From Terriglobia bacterium (GTDB lineage Bacteria; Acidobacteriota; Terriglobia; Bryobacterales; Bryobacteraceae): a stretch of 36,047 nt of DNA. Under the pieces are notes generated by a model, which ran no database searches, was not told the origin of the DNA, and worked only from the letters and a program-made list of their open reading frames with translations. Location: assembly GCA_020073445.1 (NCBI GenBank), contig JAIQFE010000042.1, positions 1 through 36,047 on the forward strand, in the 5' to 3' direction. The first letter of the stretch is position 1. The number at the start of each line of letters is the position of its first letter. Shown in pieces: positions 15,724 through 24,156 of this stretch. The translations under genes were made by a program, and so were the position numbers.

Positions 15724-16560
15724 TCACTTCATGTGCTTGAGGGACCGCTCGTCTTCCAGGCAGACTTCGTCGATCAAGTCGGTATCGACGATGATGCGTT
15801 CCTTGATCGTGACCGTCCACGGCTTGGTGTAAGCCTTGGGATCGTCGACGGTAACCTGGACGATGAGGTGTCCGAAGTCGGGGCGCCGCATCTCCTCTCG
15901 CACTTTGGCCGCCTCAGTCAGCTCACTGCCGTTCCAATCGATCCAGGTGCCGTTGCGTATTCCGATGGTGTCGATCACCAGCGTGTCGCCGGACCATTTC
16001 GCAGACGAATAGCCTTGCCACGAGGGAGTCGGATCCTCGGGCAATGGGCGTGCATCCGTGAATACCTGGCGATATCCGGCGTTCCATTCGTTGAGCACCA
16101 CCAGGAGACTGGGAGAGTGGACGAACTTCAGCAAATGCGGCATCCCGTAGGCGCGAAGAAAATTATCCGGGAAGCAGCGGATGTGGGGATCGTCCTTCGC
16201 CATGTTGGCGGTGCGCTCCTTGACCAGCGGCGCGAGCCAAGGCTGATAGGGCAGGCCTCCCGGAAGCTCGACACCGAGATTCACCATGCGGCGCGATGTC
16301 GTGGCGTCGCGAGGATTCGGCGCGACTCCCGGGCGGCGCGGATCGACTTCGTCACTGGTCCAGGTTCCGGAGAAATCGGGCTTGCCATCCGCCATGCGAG
16401 GCGCGGCGGCAGACAGGTCCACAGTGCCATCGGCGTTCCGCGGCGCTCCGGCGGTGGGATAGTGCATCCACTGAGCGGCCAATGGAGCTGATGCGAAGGG
16501 CGCTCCCAGAGTGAGCAGACTAGCCGTGATGATCGCTGCGTGAGCTCGGCGTCGACTCAT
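15724..16560 (-). CDS. Conserved exported protein of unknown function ('PDFSGTW' family)
   Basis: A 278-aa secreted protein with signal peptide (..FASAPLAA/QW). Characteristic elements are PDFSGTW (about 62), DPHIRCFPDNFLRAYG, RPLPEDPTPSWQGYSSAKWSGDTLVIDTIG and DDPKAYTKPWTVTI. It belongs to a large family that I know from acidobacterial and planctomycete genomes, always uncharacterised. Its ATG overlaps the stop of the upstream VOC gene (ATGA), so the two are translationally coupled. Confidence 0.8.
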   Translation of the reverse strand: MSRRRAHAAIITASLLTLGAPFASAPLAAQWMHYPTAGAPRNADGTVDLSAAAPRMADGKPDFSGTWTSDEVDPRRPGVAPNPRDATTSRRMVNLGVELPGGLPYQPWLAPLVKERTANMAKDDPHIRCFPDNFLRAYGMPHLLKFVHSPSLLVVLNEWNAGYRQVFTDARPLPEDPTPSWQGYSSAKWSGDTLVIDTIGIRNGTWIDWNGSELTEAAKVREEMRRPDFGHLIVQVTVDDPKAYTKPWTVTIKERIIVDTDLIDEVCLEDERSLKHMK

Positions 16561-17015
16561 GGGCGTTGAATCAGCTCCAGGCGGTTTCCGGCCGGATCGA
16601 TCGCGATGCCGATGACGACGCCGGTGTTTCCGAATGGACGCGGATCGCCGGTCATCGAGCCGCCGGCGGCCTTAATGGCGGCGACGGTCGCGGCCATGTC
16701 CTTGACGTTGAGGATCACGTGCGGGATGGGGTCCTTCAGGTCGTCGGAATCGCGATGCATGATCACGATCGGCTCGCTCTTGTTGGCTTTGGCGCTCTCG
16801 ACGGTTGCGCCGAAGTTCACGAAGACCTCGGGTCCTCCCTGTCCGTTGAGCCGATTGACTTCCTGCATGCCGAAGGCCGCCTGATAGAACTTCGCTAACG
16901 CGACGGTATCTTTCGCGCCGACTCGGACCGAGTTGAGCGTCACCTGGGCGTGTGCGGCGCTCGCGAGCAGGAGCGCGGCGGAAACCATAATCGCAGTCGT
17001 GTAGATGCTTTTCAT
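16557..17015 (-). CDS. Exported VOC (glyoxalase/extradiol dioxygenase-fold) protein
   Basis: A 152-aa single-module VOC protein (NSVRVGAKDTVALAKFYQAAFGMQEV..., HVILNVKDMAATVAAIKAAGGSMTGDPRPF, AIDPAGNRLELIQ) that carries an N-terminal signal peptide (MKSIYTTAIMVSAALLLASAAHA/Q). Export is unusual for the fold, which is normally cytoplasmic. The possible metal ligands are H133-like and E147-like positions, but I cannot confirm them. A GGGAGAG ribosome site stands 4 nt before the ATG. It is coupled to the exported protein downstream, which suggests joint extracytoplasmic work. Confidence 0.82.
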   Translation of the reverse strand: MKSIYTTAIMVSAALLLASAAHAQVTLNSVRVGAKDTVALAKFYQAAFGMQEVNRLNGQGGPEVFVNFGATVESAKANKSEPIVIMHRDSDDLKDPIPHVILNVKDMAATVAAIKAAGGSMTGDPRPFGNTGVVIGIAIDPAGNRLELIQRP

Positions 17016-17033
17016 CGAACTCTCCCGGAGAAC

Positions 17034-17047
17034 ATCATATTTATGAT
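17034..17047. promoter_or_regulatory. AT-rich palindrome upstream of the VOC gene
   Basis: ATCATA-TT-TATGAT, a perfect 6-bp dyad 18 bp upstream of the VOC start. It supplies candidate -10 hexamers (TATCAT, TATGAT) for the minus strand and could also be an operator. Confidence 0.35.
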
Positions 17048-17075
17048 AGATCGGGACGCCGTCGATTGCCGGGCG

Positions 17076-18077
17076 CTAGGCGCTGGCATGCCGGTCGGAC
17101 ACGATCCGAAGAGCATCCTGAAATCGTACGGTCCGCATATTCTCCAAAAGCTGGTTCATATGAACGAGCGCGTACTGAAGCTTCGCCTCGTTGCCGGCCA
17201 GACTGATATCGCCGGCCCAGATGCCGTCGTGAAAGTCGCGGAAGGCCGGGGCCTTGGCATTTGATTCGATCGGCTTGCCGGCGGAGCCGATCAGCATAAA
17301 GACGATCGCGCCAAGCATGTGCATGGTCTGGCGCATCAGATAGAACCGCGCAAGCCTGTATTCGCCCGCCGGTTCTCCGAAATACGTCCGTAGATAAGTT
17401 TCTTCTTCCGCCTCATTCGTGACAATAAAATTCGCGACGATGGCAAGATCGAAGTACCGGTCGTTCAGGAAAGCGGCTTCCCAATCCACCAGCCAGACTC
17501 GGTCGCCATCGAACAGGATGTTTTCGGGCTTCAGATCGTTGTGGCACGAAACCATGTCTGTATCGCGCGGGTAAACGCTGGTGACGCGTGCGTACCGTTC
17601 GAAGAGTTCCGCGGTTTCGCTTTCGGGCAGGATCTTTGCATCCTGGAATCGTCGAATGAATGCGTCCGGGCTGATGGTGTTCTTGGGTTTCGAGAACGGC
17701 GGCAGCGCGTGCAGCGCCCGAAGCGTAAGGGGTAAGCGGGCAAGCGCCTCGGTTCGCGGCAACGGCCGCGCTTCGACGAAATCGGTGATCGAAACGCGAT
17801 CTTCGGTGCTGGTGTACCAGACGCGGGGCGCAATTCCCGCTTCCGCTCCCAGTTTCATGCAGGCATAGTGATTGGTTTGATCGCCCCGGCCAGGACCGGC
17901 GGCGGCGCCGGTATCCATGACGACGCGCAACAGGTACGGGCATCCCCGCACGACGATGCGAAACACGTGGGCTGGGCTAAGTCCCGCGGTCAGCGTCCGG
18001 ATGTCTTCGAACTCGGTCACTCCAAACGCCTCTCGCAGCGCGCGTGCCACGGCGGATTTTTTCGCTTCCGGAATCAT
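17076..18077 (-). CDS. APH/choline kinase-like phosphotransferase
   Basis: A 333-aa soluble kinase-like protein. The catalytic loop is SCHNDLKPENILFD (HND 179-181) and the metal-binding segment is VWLVDWEAAF (Asp198), as in aminoglycoside phosphotransferase and choline/ethanolamine kinase families; the C-terminal helices (YRLARFYLMRQTMHMLGAIV) fit choline kinases. The substrate is not determined by sequence: a small alcohol, sugar or amine. ATG is preceded by AGGAGG. It is divergent from the LysR gene and stands upstream of the VOC and exported-protein genes, from which a 60-bp gap divides it. Confidence 0.85.
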   Translation of the reverse strand: MIPEAKKSAVARALREAFGVTEFEDIRTLTAGLSPAHVFRIVVRGCPYLLRVVMDTGAAAGPGRGDQTNHYACMKLGAEAGIAPRVWYTSTEDRVSITDFVEARPLPRTEALARLPLTLRALHALPPFSKPKNTISPDAFIRRFQDAKILPESETAELFERYARVTSVYPRDTDMVSCHNDLKPENILFDGDRVWLVDWEAAFLNDRYFDLAIVANFIVTNEAEEETYLRTYFGEPAGEYRLARFYLMRQTMHMLGAIVFMLIGSAGKPIESNAKAPAFRDFHDGIWAGDISLAGNEAKLQYALVHMNQLLENMRTVRFQDALRIVSDRHASA

Positions 18078-18143
18078 GAAATCCTCCTGTCTCGCTTGTT
18101 GATCGGCTTCCCATACTACGCGAAAAACATCTCGGAGGACAGA

Positions 18144-18173
18144 TTGTTTTCAATCAGTTACAGTTGCTATACT
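18144..18173 (+). promoter_or_regulatory. Candidate lysR promoter
   Basis: TTGTTT (18144-18149), an 18-bp spacer, and TATACT (18168-18173). A short ATTG-TTTT-CAAT dyad overlaps the -35, where a LysR protein could autoregulate and act on the divergent phosphotransferase gene. Confidence 0.4.
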
Positions 18174-18264
18174 TTAATTGGCGAGGCAGTTCAGACGCCG
18201 AAATTCCCCACGATTCACTGCACGGTTTGAGCACTGACCGGCATGGCTGCTATGATTGAGCGCC

Positions 18265-19155
18265 ATGGAGATTCGGCATCTGCGTTATTTCTGTGTGCTC
18301 GCCGAACAGCTCCACTTCACGAAGGCCGCTTTGCTGTTGAATGTCGCGCAGCCAGCGTTGAGTCATCAGATCAAGCAGCTGGAAGACGAACTGGGCACAC
18401 AGCTGGTGGAGCGGACCAACCGGCGCGTTCGCCTGACTGAGGCGGGCGAGGTATTTCTCGCTCGAGCGACGCGAATCTTAGAGCAGATCGATCAGGCGGC
18501 GCGGGAAACGGCCAGGGTTGGTCAGGGCGACGCAGGGTCGCTGGTGATCGGTGTTGTCAGCACCGCCGTGTGCAGCATCTTGCCGGAACTTCTGCGCAGC
18601 TTCCGCCGCGAGTCCCCTCACATCGCGATCGACATTCGCGAGATGGAACCAGGCGAGCAGGTAGAGGCATTGCGCAAGGAGACCATCGACATTGGTCTGT
18701 TGTTCTTGTCGATTCAAGACCCTGCCCTCGATTCCGTACTGGTTTCACGAGAACGCCTCATCGTGGCGCTGCCCACTGGACATCGAGCGGCCTCGGCAGG
18801 GAAAGTGCGCCTTCGCGAACTGGAGGCAGAGACGTTTCTGATCCCACGCCAGCAATCGGTCCCAGGCTTTCATGAACTGGTCCTGAACACGCTTCGGGCA
18901 GGCGGAGTAACTTCTCCTCGCCTGCAGCCGACGAGATTACTCCAGACCGCGGTGTTTCTTGTAGCGGGAGGCCTCGGGGTCGCTGTGGTGCCGGAGTCGT
19001 TTCAACAGCACCTGCGAGTGCGCGGCTGCGTGTACCGCGAGCTTGCCGGGAATCCAAGCCATGCCGACCTGATCGGATTGTGGCGACGCGACAATGTCCC
19101 GCCCGTACTTCGGCGCTTCATTCAACAACTCAATCGCGTCAGAGCTGGAACGTAA
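18265..19155 (+). CDS. LysR-family transcriptional regulator
   Basis: A 296-aa regulator. ATG 18265 is taken because the protein then begins MEIRHLRYFCVLAEQLHFTKAA, the canonical LysR start; a TTG three codons earlier would be odd. The winged HTH is about 1-60 (LSHQIKQLEDELGTQLVERTNRRVRLTEAG), with the substrate-binding domain from about 90 (GSLVIGVVSTA...). It is similar to regulators of aromatic catabolism of the BenM/CatM type, but the ligand is unknown. It is divergent from the phosphotransferase and stands 148 bp upstream of the tannase operon, which it may control. Confidence 0.92.
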   Translation: MEIRHLRYFCVLAEQLHFTKAALLLNVAQPALSHQIKQLEDELGTQLVERTNRRVRLTEAGEVFLARATRILEQIDQAARETARVGQGDAGSLVIGVVSTAVCSILPELLRSFRRESPHIAIDIREMEPGEQVEALRKETIDIGLLFLSIQDPALDSVLVSRERLIVALPTGHRAASAGKVRLRELEAETFLIPRQQSVPGFHELVLNTLRAGGVTSPRLQPTRLLQTAVFLVAGGLGVAVVPESFQQHLRVRGCVYRELAGNPSHADLIGLWRRDNVPPVLRRFIQQLNRVRAGT

Positions 19156-19169
19156 CGTCCATCCCCGAC

Positions 19170-19191
19170 GACATCGCTAGCCGGCGATGTC
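19170..19191 (+). terminator. Hairpin after lysR
   Basis: GACATCGC-TAGCCG-GCGATGTC, perfect 8-bp stem and 6-nt loop, starting 15 bp after the lysR stop. It is positioned as a terminator but has no U-run. Confidence 0.35.
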
Positions 19192-19303
19192 CTGGAGCAT
19201 CTCCACGTAATTTTCCCGTCGCCGGCATCAAGACGCAGCCGCTCTCAAACGATACACATTCGTTATTGGAGTGTGGCGACGCGCCTACTGTACAATTGCC
19301 GCT

Positions 19304-20935
19304 GTGCGATACACATCTCTATTTCTGGCGGCGCTCTTCCTGTTAGCTGCGGTGCAGCACAGCGAGGCGCAACAAGGCGGGGGCAAGGGGCCAGGCGGAG
19401 CCACGGGGACGCAAAAGAGTGCTTTGCCGGCCCGCGGAGGCGGCTTGGGTGCGCCGCCTCCCTTAGGAAAGACTCAAAAGGCTGCAATCCCGAACGCGAA
19501 ACCGGTGCGCACTTGCGAGAGCCTGGCGATGGTGGCTCTGCCGAACACGACGATCGAGTCGGCGAAACTCGATGCGAAGGACCCCAACGTATGCCGGGTG
19601 ACTGCCATCACGACCCATCCACCTGCCGGAGACCAAATACGCATCTGGGTGGCGATCCCGATGTCAAATTGGAACGGCCGTTTCCTGGGAACCGGCGGCG
19701 GCGGGTTTGTCGGCGGCAGCGAAGCAGGCGTGAATCAGCCCTTGGCGCTCGGCTACGCGGGCGGAGCGACCGATACCGGACACGCGGGCGGCAGCGGCAG
19801 CTTCGCGATGGATGCGAACGGGCACCTGGACTGGCAGCTCGTGCGGGATAACGCACACGTGGGGATCCATGAGATGACCGTCACCGGCAAGGCACTGACA
19901 CAAGCGCTGTACAATGCGGCTCCGAAATATTCCTACTTCAATGGCTGTTCGACGGGCGGACGCCAGGGGTTGATGGAGGCACAGCGTTACCCGGAGGACT
20001 ACAACGGCATCGTGTCAGCTGCACCAGCAATCAACTGGCCGAAGCTGATGATGCAGTCGATCTGGAGCACGGCGGTGATGAACGCGGCCAAGAATCCGGT
20101 TCCAGCTTGCAAGCTGCAAGCAGCCACGGCGGCCGCGGTAGAAGCGTGTGATGCCATAGACGGCGTGAAAGACGGCGTGATTGAAAATCCCGCCATCTGC
20201 AACTTCGATCCTAAAACGCTTATCGGCAAGCCAGCGGGCAACTGCGGCACGGTCACGGAAGCGGATGCCGATGTGATCAAGAAGCTGTGGGAAGGGCCGC
20301 GGCGCGCGGACGGAACGTTGATCTGGCACGGGCAACCGTGGGGCGCCGACATGGTGGCACTGTCAGCAACCAGAGGGAATCCGCTTCAGCCCCTGGCTTT
20401 CACATTCACCGCAGACTGGATCCGGTTCTGGCTGCTGCAGAATCCCCAATTCGACGCAAACTCCCTGACACCCGAGCTTTTCGGGCATTTCTGGGATCAA
20501 TCGATCGAGCAATACGGGATCGTGATCGGCACGGACAATCCGGACTTGACGGTGTTTCGCGATCATGGCGGCAAGCTCGTGTTGTGGCACGGTTGGGCGG
20601 ATCAGCTGATTACGGCGCAAGGGACCATCGACTACTACAAGCGTGTGCTGGCGCAGATGGGTGGTCCCGAGAAGACCGCGCAATTCCTGCGGTTTTTCCT
20701 GGCGCCGGGGATCGGGCACTGCGGAGGTGGTCCAGGGGCAATGCCGACGGGGCAGTTGGACGCCCTGGTCTCGTGGGTGGAGGACGGCAAAGCTCCCGCA
20801 ACGCTTCCCGCGTCGAAGCAGACACCATCGGGACCTCGCACACGCATCCTCTGCCAGTATCCGCTGGTGCCGAAATACAAGGGCAAAGGCAGTACGGACG
20901 ATGCGGCAAACTTCTCATGCAGCACAGGATTCTGA
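19304..20935 (+). CDS. Secreted tannase/feruloyl esterase family hydrolase
   Basis: A 543-aa exported esterase (PF07519). I prefer the GTG at 19304 because it opens a clean signal peptide (VRYTSLFLAALFLLAAVQHSEA/Q), while the GTG at 19271 only adds eleven unlike residues. The nucleophile is GCSTGG (Ser216 in this numbering); CDAIDGVKDGVIENP is the family's Ca-binding loop; Asp is in LVLWHGWADQLI and His in GIGHCGGG. It would cleave phenolic esters such as gallate or ferulate esters outside the cytoplasm. TACAAT at 19291-19296 is 7 nt from the GTG, so the message may be leaderless. It is followed at 35 bp by a second secreted esterase. Confidence 0.92.
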   Translation: MRYTSLFLAALFLLAAVQHSEAQQGGGKGPGGATGTQKSALPARGGGLGAPPPLGKTQKAAIPNAKPVRTCESLAMVALPNTTIESAKLDAKDPNVCRVTAITTHPPAGDQIRIWVAIPMSNWNGRFLGTGGGGFVGGSEAGVNQPLALGYAGGATDTGHAGGSGSFAMDANGHLDWQLVRDNAHVGIHEMTVTGKALTQALYNAAPKYSYFNGCSTGGRQGLMEAQRYPEDYNGIVSAAPAINWPKLMMQSIWSTAVMNAAKNPVPACKLQAATAAAVEACDAIDGVKDGVIENPAICNFDPKTLIGKPAGNCGTVTEADADVIKKLWEGPRRADGTLIWHGQPWGADMVALSATRGNPLQPLAFTFTADWIRFWLLQNPQFDANSLTPELFGHFWDQSIEQYGIVIGTDNPDLTVFRDHGGKLVLWHGWADQLITAQGTIDYYKRVLAQMGGPEKTAQFLRFFLAPGIGHCGGGPGAMPTGQLDALVSWVEDGKAPATLPASKQTPSGPRTRILCQYPLVPKYKGKGSTDDAANFSCSTGF

Positions 20936-20970
20936 GATCCAAACAGTAGAGAGGAAAGGAAACGCCGATT

Positions 20971-21852
20971 ATGAAGGTCAACAAAAACCTTACGACCATC
21001 GGTTCCGTAGGGCTAGCGCTGTGTCTCACCTTCGGTTTCGTGCGGACGCCCTCCGCCTTTGGCCAAGCGCCGGAAGGGAAGCAGGCCGCAAAGGGCGGCA
21101 TTAACCGGCCACCCGATCCTCGCGTGCAGCAGCGGAAGTATCACTTCGCGGACACCAACGAAGATCTGCCCTACGCTGTGTATGTCTCCTCGAAGGTTTC
21201 GAAAGACAAGAAGAACCCGTTGATTATCGCGTTGCATGGCCTGGGTGGCGACGAGAACTCGCTGATGCGCGGCAATGCGCTGGATCTAGCGGAAGAGGGC
21301 GGCTACATTCTCGTCGGGCCTCTGGGATACAACCCGCGAGGATGGTACGGGACTCCGGTGGGAACGCCCCGCGCGAGCAAAGGAGGAGGCGCGCCCAAAG
21401 GACAGCTGAACAACGATCCGCCCAATCTGCGCGAGCTCAGCGAGAAAGACGTGATGAATGTGCTCGAACTAGTCCGCAAGGAGTTCAATGTGGATGACAA
21501 GCGCACCTACTTGATGGGCCACTCCATGGGCGGGGCAGGCACGTTGTATTTGGGCACGAAGTACGCGTCGAATTGGGCCGCCATTGCGGCGATCGCGCCG
21601 GCGGCGTTCGCCATGCAGGCAAACGCCATCACGATGCTCACGCCCGTGAAAGATGCGATGCCCATCATCATTACCCATGGCGACGCCGATACGGCGGTCC
21701 CCGTCGCGAACACCCGTCTCTGGCACGACGCGATGGTGGAGCTGAAGATGCAATACGCCTATGTCGAGATGGGCCAAGAGGATCACGGTAGCATCATCTC
21801 CAAGGGAATGCCGGACATCTTCTCGTTCTTCAAGGCACACACCAAGAGGTAG
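20971..21852 (+). CDS. Secreted alpha/beta hydrolase (esterase/PHB depolymerase-like)
   Basis: A 293-aa exported hydrolase with a signal peptide to about residue 31 (..PSAFG). The fold elements are PLIIALHGLGG (oxyanion region, 83-93), the elbow GHSMGG with Ser185, THGDADTAVP with Asp240, and His272 (EDHGS). This matches the feruloyl esterase/LpqC/PHB depolymerase-type hydrolases. A GAGAGGAAAGGA ribosome site precedes the ATG. It is co-transcribed with the tannase, so the two likely act together on plant polyphenol or cell-wall esters. Confidence 0.88.
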   Translation: MKVNKNLTTIGSVGLALCLTFGFVRTPSAFGQAPEGKQAAKGGINRPPDPRVQQRKYHFADTNEDLPYAVYVSSKVSKDKKNPLIIALHGLGGDENSLMRGNALDLAEEGGYILVGPLGYNPRGWYGTPVGTPRASKGGGAPKGQLNNDPPNLRELSEKDVMNVLELVRKEFNVDDKRTYLMGHSMGGAGTLYLGTKYASNWAAIAAIAPAAFAMQANAITMLTPVKDAMPIIITHGDADTAVPVANTRLWHDAMVELKMQYAYVEMGQEDHGSIISKGMPDIFSFFKAHTKR

Positions 21853-22173
21853 CACCGGGGATCAAGATCACGAGAATCACTCAGGGCGCGTCATCGGCCT
21901 GCGGCTAAGACGTGCATTCGCGATTCGCTACGGATAGCAAATCGGCAAACTTACTCGATAACCGAGACATCTGTTCGGAGTGAGACTGAAGACATTGAGC
22001 CGTGATCGCGAAGGCCATTGAGCGCGAGATAACGCGCGTTTGGGTGCCGCTGACGCCACGGAGTTCCCGTGGCCTCATACCCTGGTTCGACCCATTCATG
22101 GCCAGAAGGAATCTTGTGGCACGCTCGCTGCGATCGTACCGGGAATTGGCCTTAAGGGCGTCGGACCGGCGGT
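21853..22173. other. Intergenic region, no gene seen
   Basis: A 321-bp stretch between the 3' ends of the esterase operon (+) and the electron-transfer cluster (-). Short open frames here have no ribosome sites or recognisable sequence. No repeat or strong terminator was found. Confidence 0.4.
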
Positions 22174-22659
22174 CTACAATCCGATCAGAATCGCGATGAT
22201 GGCGATGTGCAGAAGGCCCGAGCCCGCAAACTGCGAGGCACCCACCGTTATCGTGAGGTTCTCGACGGCTGTGCCCTCGATCTTGCCCTCAATACGTACA
22301 AGCTGGCCGACCAGCGAGGCGTTGTTCGCTTCGTTGATTGCGCCGGTGACGATGAGGTGATCGCCGTTGAGGATCGCGGACTGCAGCTGGACGTGGGCGC
22401 CAGCGCCGGTGTGAATGGTATCGCCGAACGTGGCAAACCCCGGAGAGGCTGTTGTCGCCGGAGTCATCCCCAGGGGGATCTGAACTTTCGCATCGAACTG
22501 GAGCAGCCAGTCGTTCATTGGCGCAGGGAGTTGCTGGCTCCAGACCATGCCATGCAGATAAATCACCTCCGCTTTCTGTTCCGATGCGGTCGCTTCGGGG
22601 ACGGCTGAAAGGGCGGCCAAACCGGCGCCCGCGGCGAGAAATTCTCTTCGGTTGTTCAT
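22174..22659 (-). CDS. Small Tat-signal exported protein, unknown function
   Basis: A 161-aa protein. ATG 22657-22659 is preferred over longer readings because GGAGG stands about 10 nt upstream and the N-terminus is a twin-arginine signal (NNRREFLAAGAGLAALS). The mature part (VQIPLGMTPATTASPGFATFGDTIHTGAGAHVQL..) is beta-rich with no cysteine or haem motif, and the last 15 residues are hydrophobic (LLHIAIIAILIGL). Tat export often means a cofactor is loaded or the protein folds in the cytoplasm, but no cofactor motif is visible. It is the last gene of the cytochrome cluster, 68 bp after the NapC-like gene; its role there is unknown. Confidence 0.72.
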   Translation of the reverse strand: MNNRREFLAAGAGLAALSAVPEATASEQKAEVIYLHGMVWSQQLPAPMNDWLLQFDAKVQIPLGMTPATTASPGFATFGDTIHTGAGAHVQLQSAILNGDHLIVTGAINEANNASLVGQLVRIEGKIEGTAVENLTITVGASQFAGSGLLHIAIIAILIGL

Positions 22660-22727
22660 CGTTTTGGAAACCTCCGCTAGTGAGCGGAGCGTAGAGCCGC
22701 GACTTCGAACAACGACACGGGAAACGC

Positions 22728-24155
22728 CTATTGTTTTGCGGCGCTGGAGAGGGTATCGCCCAAACCGAGCGTCTTCAGGATGGCGGGATCGGTCTCGTCG
22801 ACGGCGAGCATCTGATGGCAGGTGCTGCAATCTTGCGTGAGGGTTTTCTTACCGGCGGTGGAGTGGCCGCCATCGTGGCACCGGAAGCAGCCGGGATCGT
22901 CCATGTGCCCGAGATTGTTCGGATAGGTGGTCCAGGTTACCTTCAGATCCGGGAACACGTTGTCGCGATAAATGGCCAGCAGCGCTTGTCCGGCTAGCTG
23001 GACATCGTTCGCGCGCTTGGCCCAAATGTCACTGTACTTTTGCTGATAGAAGGCGGTGAGGCCGGAGGGGATTCTTTGCGCGGCATCGTCGTCACTCGAG
23101 TAACTTGCCTTCAACAACTCGATGCCGGTTTTCTTCACGAAAGGCAGCGTCACGGGAATCTGGCTGGACGCCAAGGCGCGATCGATGGCATGTTCGGGCG
23201 ATTCGAAGGCGTGACCCACGCGGTTATGGCAATCCACGCACTGCATTTCAAACGTTGGAAGAGCGCGGGCCGCATCGGGAGTGGTGCCGTCGGCGAGGTA
23301 AGTCTGCGTCGCACTGCCATTGCTGTACTCGACCCAGGGAATGGTCTGCCTCTTTTTGTCGGAGGCCGCGTAGCGAATGTGGACGCCCGGACCCATGTGC
23401 GCGCCATGGATGCCGCCCGCGTTCCCGCCGCCGACCATCATCATCAAGACGGTTTCGCTGCGCGTGTTGGCCTCATCGTCCTTGAAGCTGCTGTGCATGC
23501 GGAGGCGCGGGCCAATGACCTTACCGCGAGCGTGGCACTGCTCACACGTATCGGCGGAGGCGACCAGACGGTTGCTCTCCATGGCCGATTCGATGGGCCG
23601 CGGATAGTTGTTCAGCACTACTCCGATAAGCTGGCGGGTTCCGGCCATCTTCGAGGCAAGCCACCCTGTCGCGCCGGGACCGACATGGCAGGAGGCGCAA
23701 GCTACCTGCTGGTGCGGCGGCAGAAGGTGAGCCGTGAACTCAGGCTTCATGACGTGGCAGCTCTGGCCGCAGAACTGCGTGGTTTCCATGTGCTCGACGG
23801 CACGATAGGTGAGCTGGCTTCCGATAACCAGGTTCGCCATCGTCATGATGGTGAAAAACATGCCGGCGCGACGCCAGGCGGCCTTGCGGTCGACCGGCGG
23901 GTTCAGCGCCTCGGCAGCGCGGCGTCTTCCGAGCGTGATTCCGATGGGAATCAGAATCAGTCCCACAAAAAATACGATGGGGATGGCGATGAAGGTGAGC
24001 AGTCCGATATAGGGATTGCTGACATTCCCACGAATATTCGCCGGCAGCGCAAAAAGCCACGAGAAGCCGGCCAGCGTCACCAGCGCCACACCCGCCATGG
24101 TAACCCAATGGCTGGTGAGCAGGACGATTACGGGCTGCTTCTGTGGGTCGGGCAT
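22728..24155 (-). CDS. Membrane NapC/NirT-like multihaem cytochrome c (quinol dehydrogenase)
   Basis: A 475-aa membrane protein with three N-terminal TM segments (about 16-38, 49-76, 98-118), then a periplasmic cytochrome part. Haem motifs: an unusual CX3CH at 129-134 (CGQSCHVM) and five CXXCH at Cys153, 204, 306, 423 and 443, so up to six haems. The membrane-anchored NapC/NirT arrangement, as in CymA or NrfH, suggests a quinol oxidase feeding electrons to periplasmic cytochromes. It follows the tetra-domain cytochrome by 1 bp and lies in the same operon as the MtrCAB-like genes, so it is the probable inner-membrane entry point. Reverse flow cannot be excluded. Confidence 0.88.
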   Translation of the reverse strand: MPDPQKQPVIVLLTSHWVTMAGVALVTLAGFSWLFALPANIRGNVSNPYIGLLTFIAIPIVFFVGLILIPIGITLGRRRAAEALNPPVDRKAAWRRAGMFFTIMTMANLVIGSQLTYRAVEHMETTQFCGQSCHVMKPEFTAHLLPPHQQVACASCHVGPGATGWLASKMAGTRQLIGVVLNNYPRPIESAMESNRLVASADTCEQCHARGKVIGPRLRMHSSFKDDEANTRSETVLMMMVGGGNAGGIHGAHMGPGVHIRYAASDKKRQTIPWVEYSNGSATQTYLADGTTPDAARALPTFEMQCVDCHNRVGHAFESPEHAIDRALASSQIPVTLPFVKKTGIELLKASYSSDDDAAQRIPSGLTAFYQQKYSDIWAKRANDVQLAGQALLAIYRDNVFPDLKVTWTTYPNNLGHMDDPGCFRCHDGGHSTAGKKTLTQDCSTCHQMLAVDETDPAILKTLGLGDTLSSAAKQ

Positions 24156-24156
24156 C

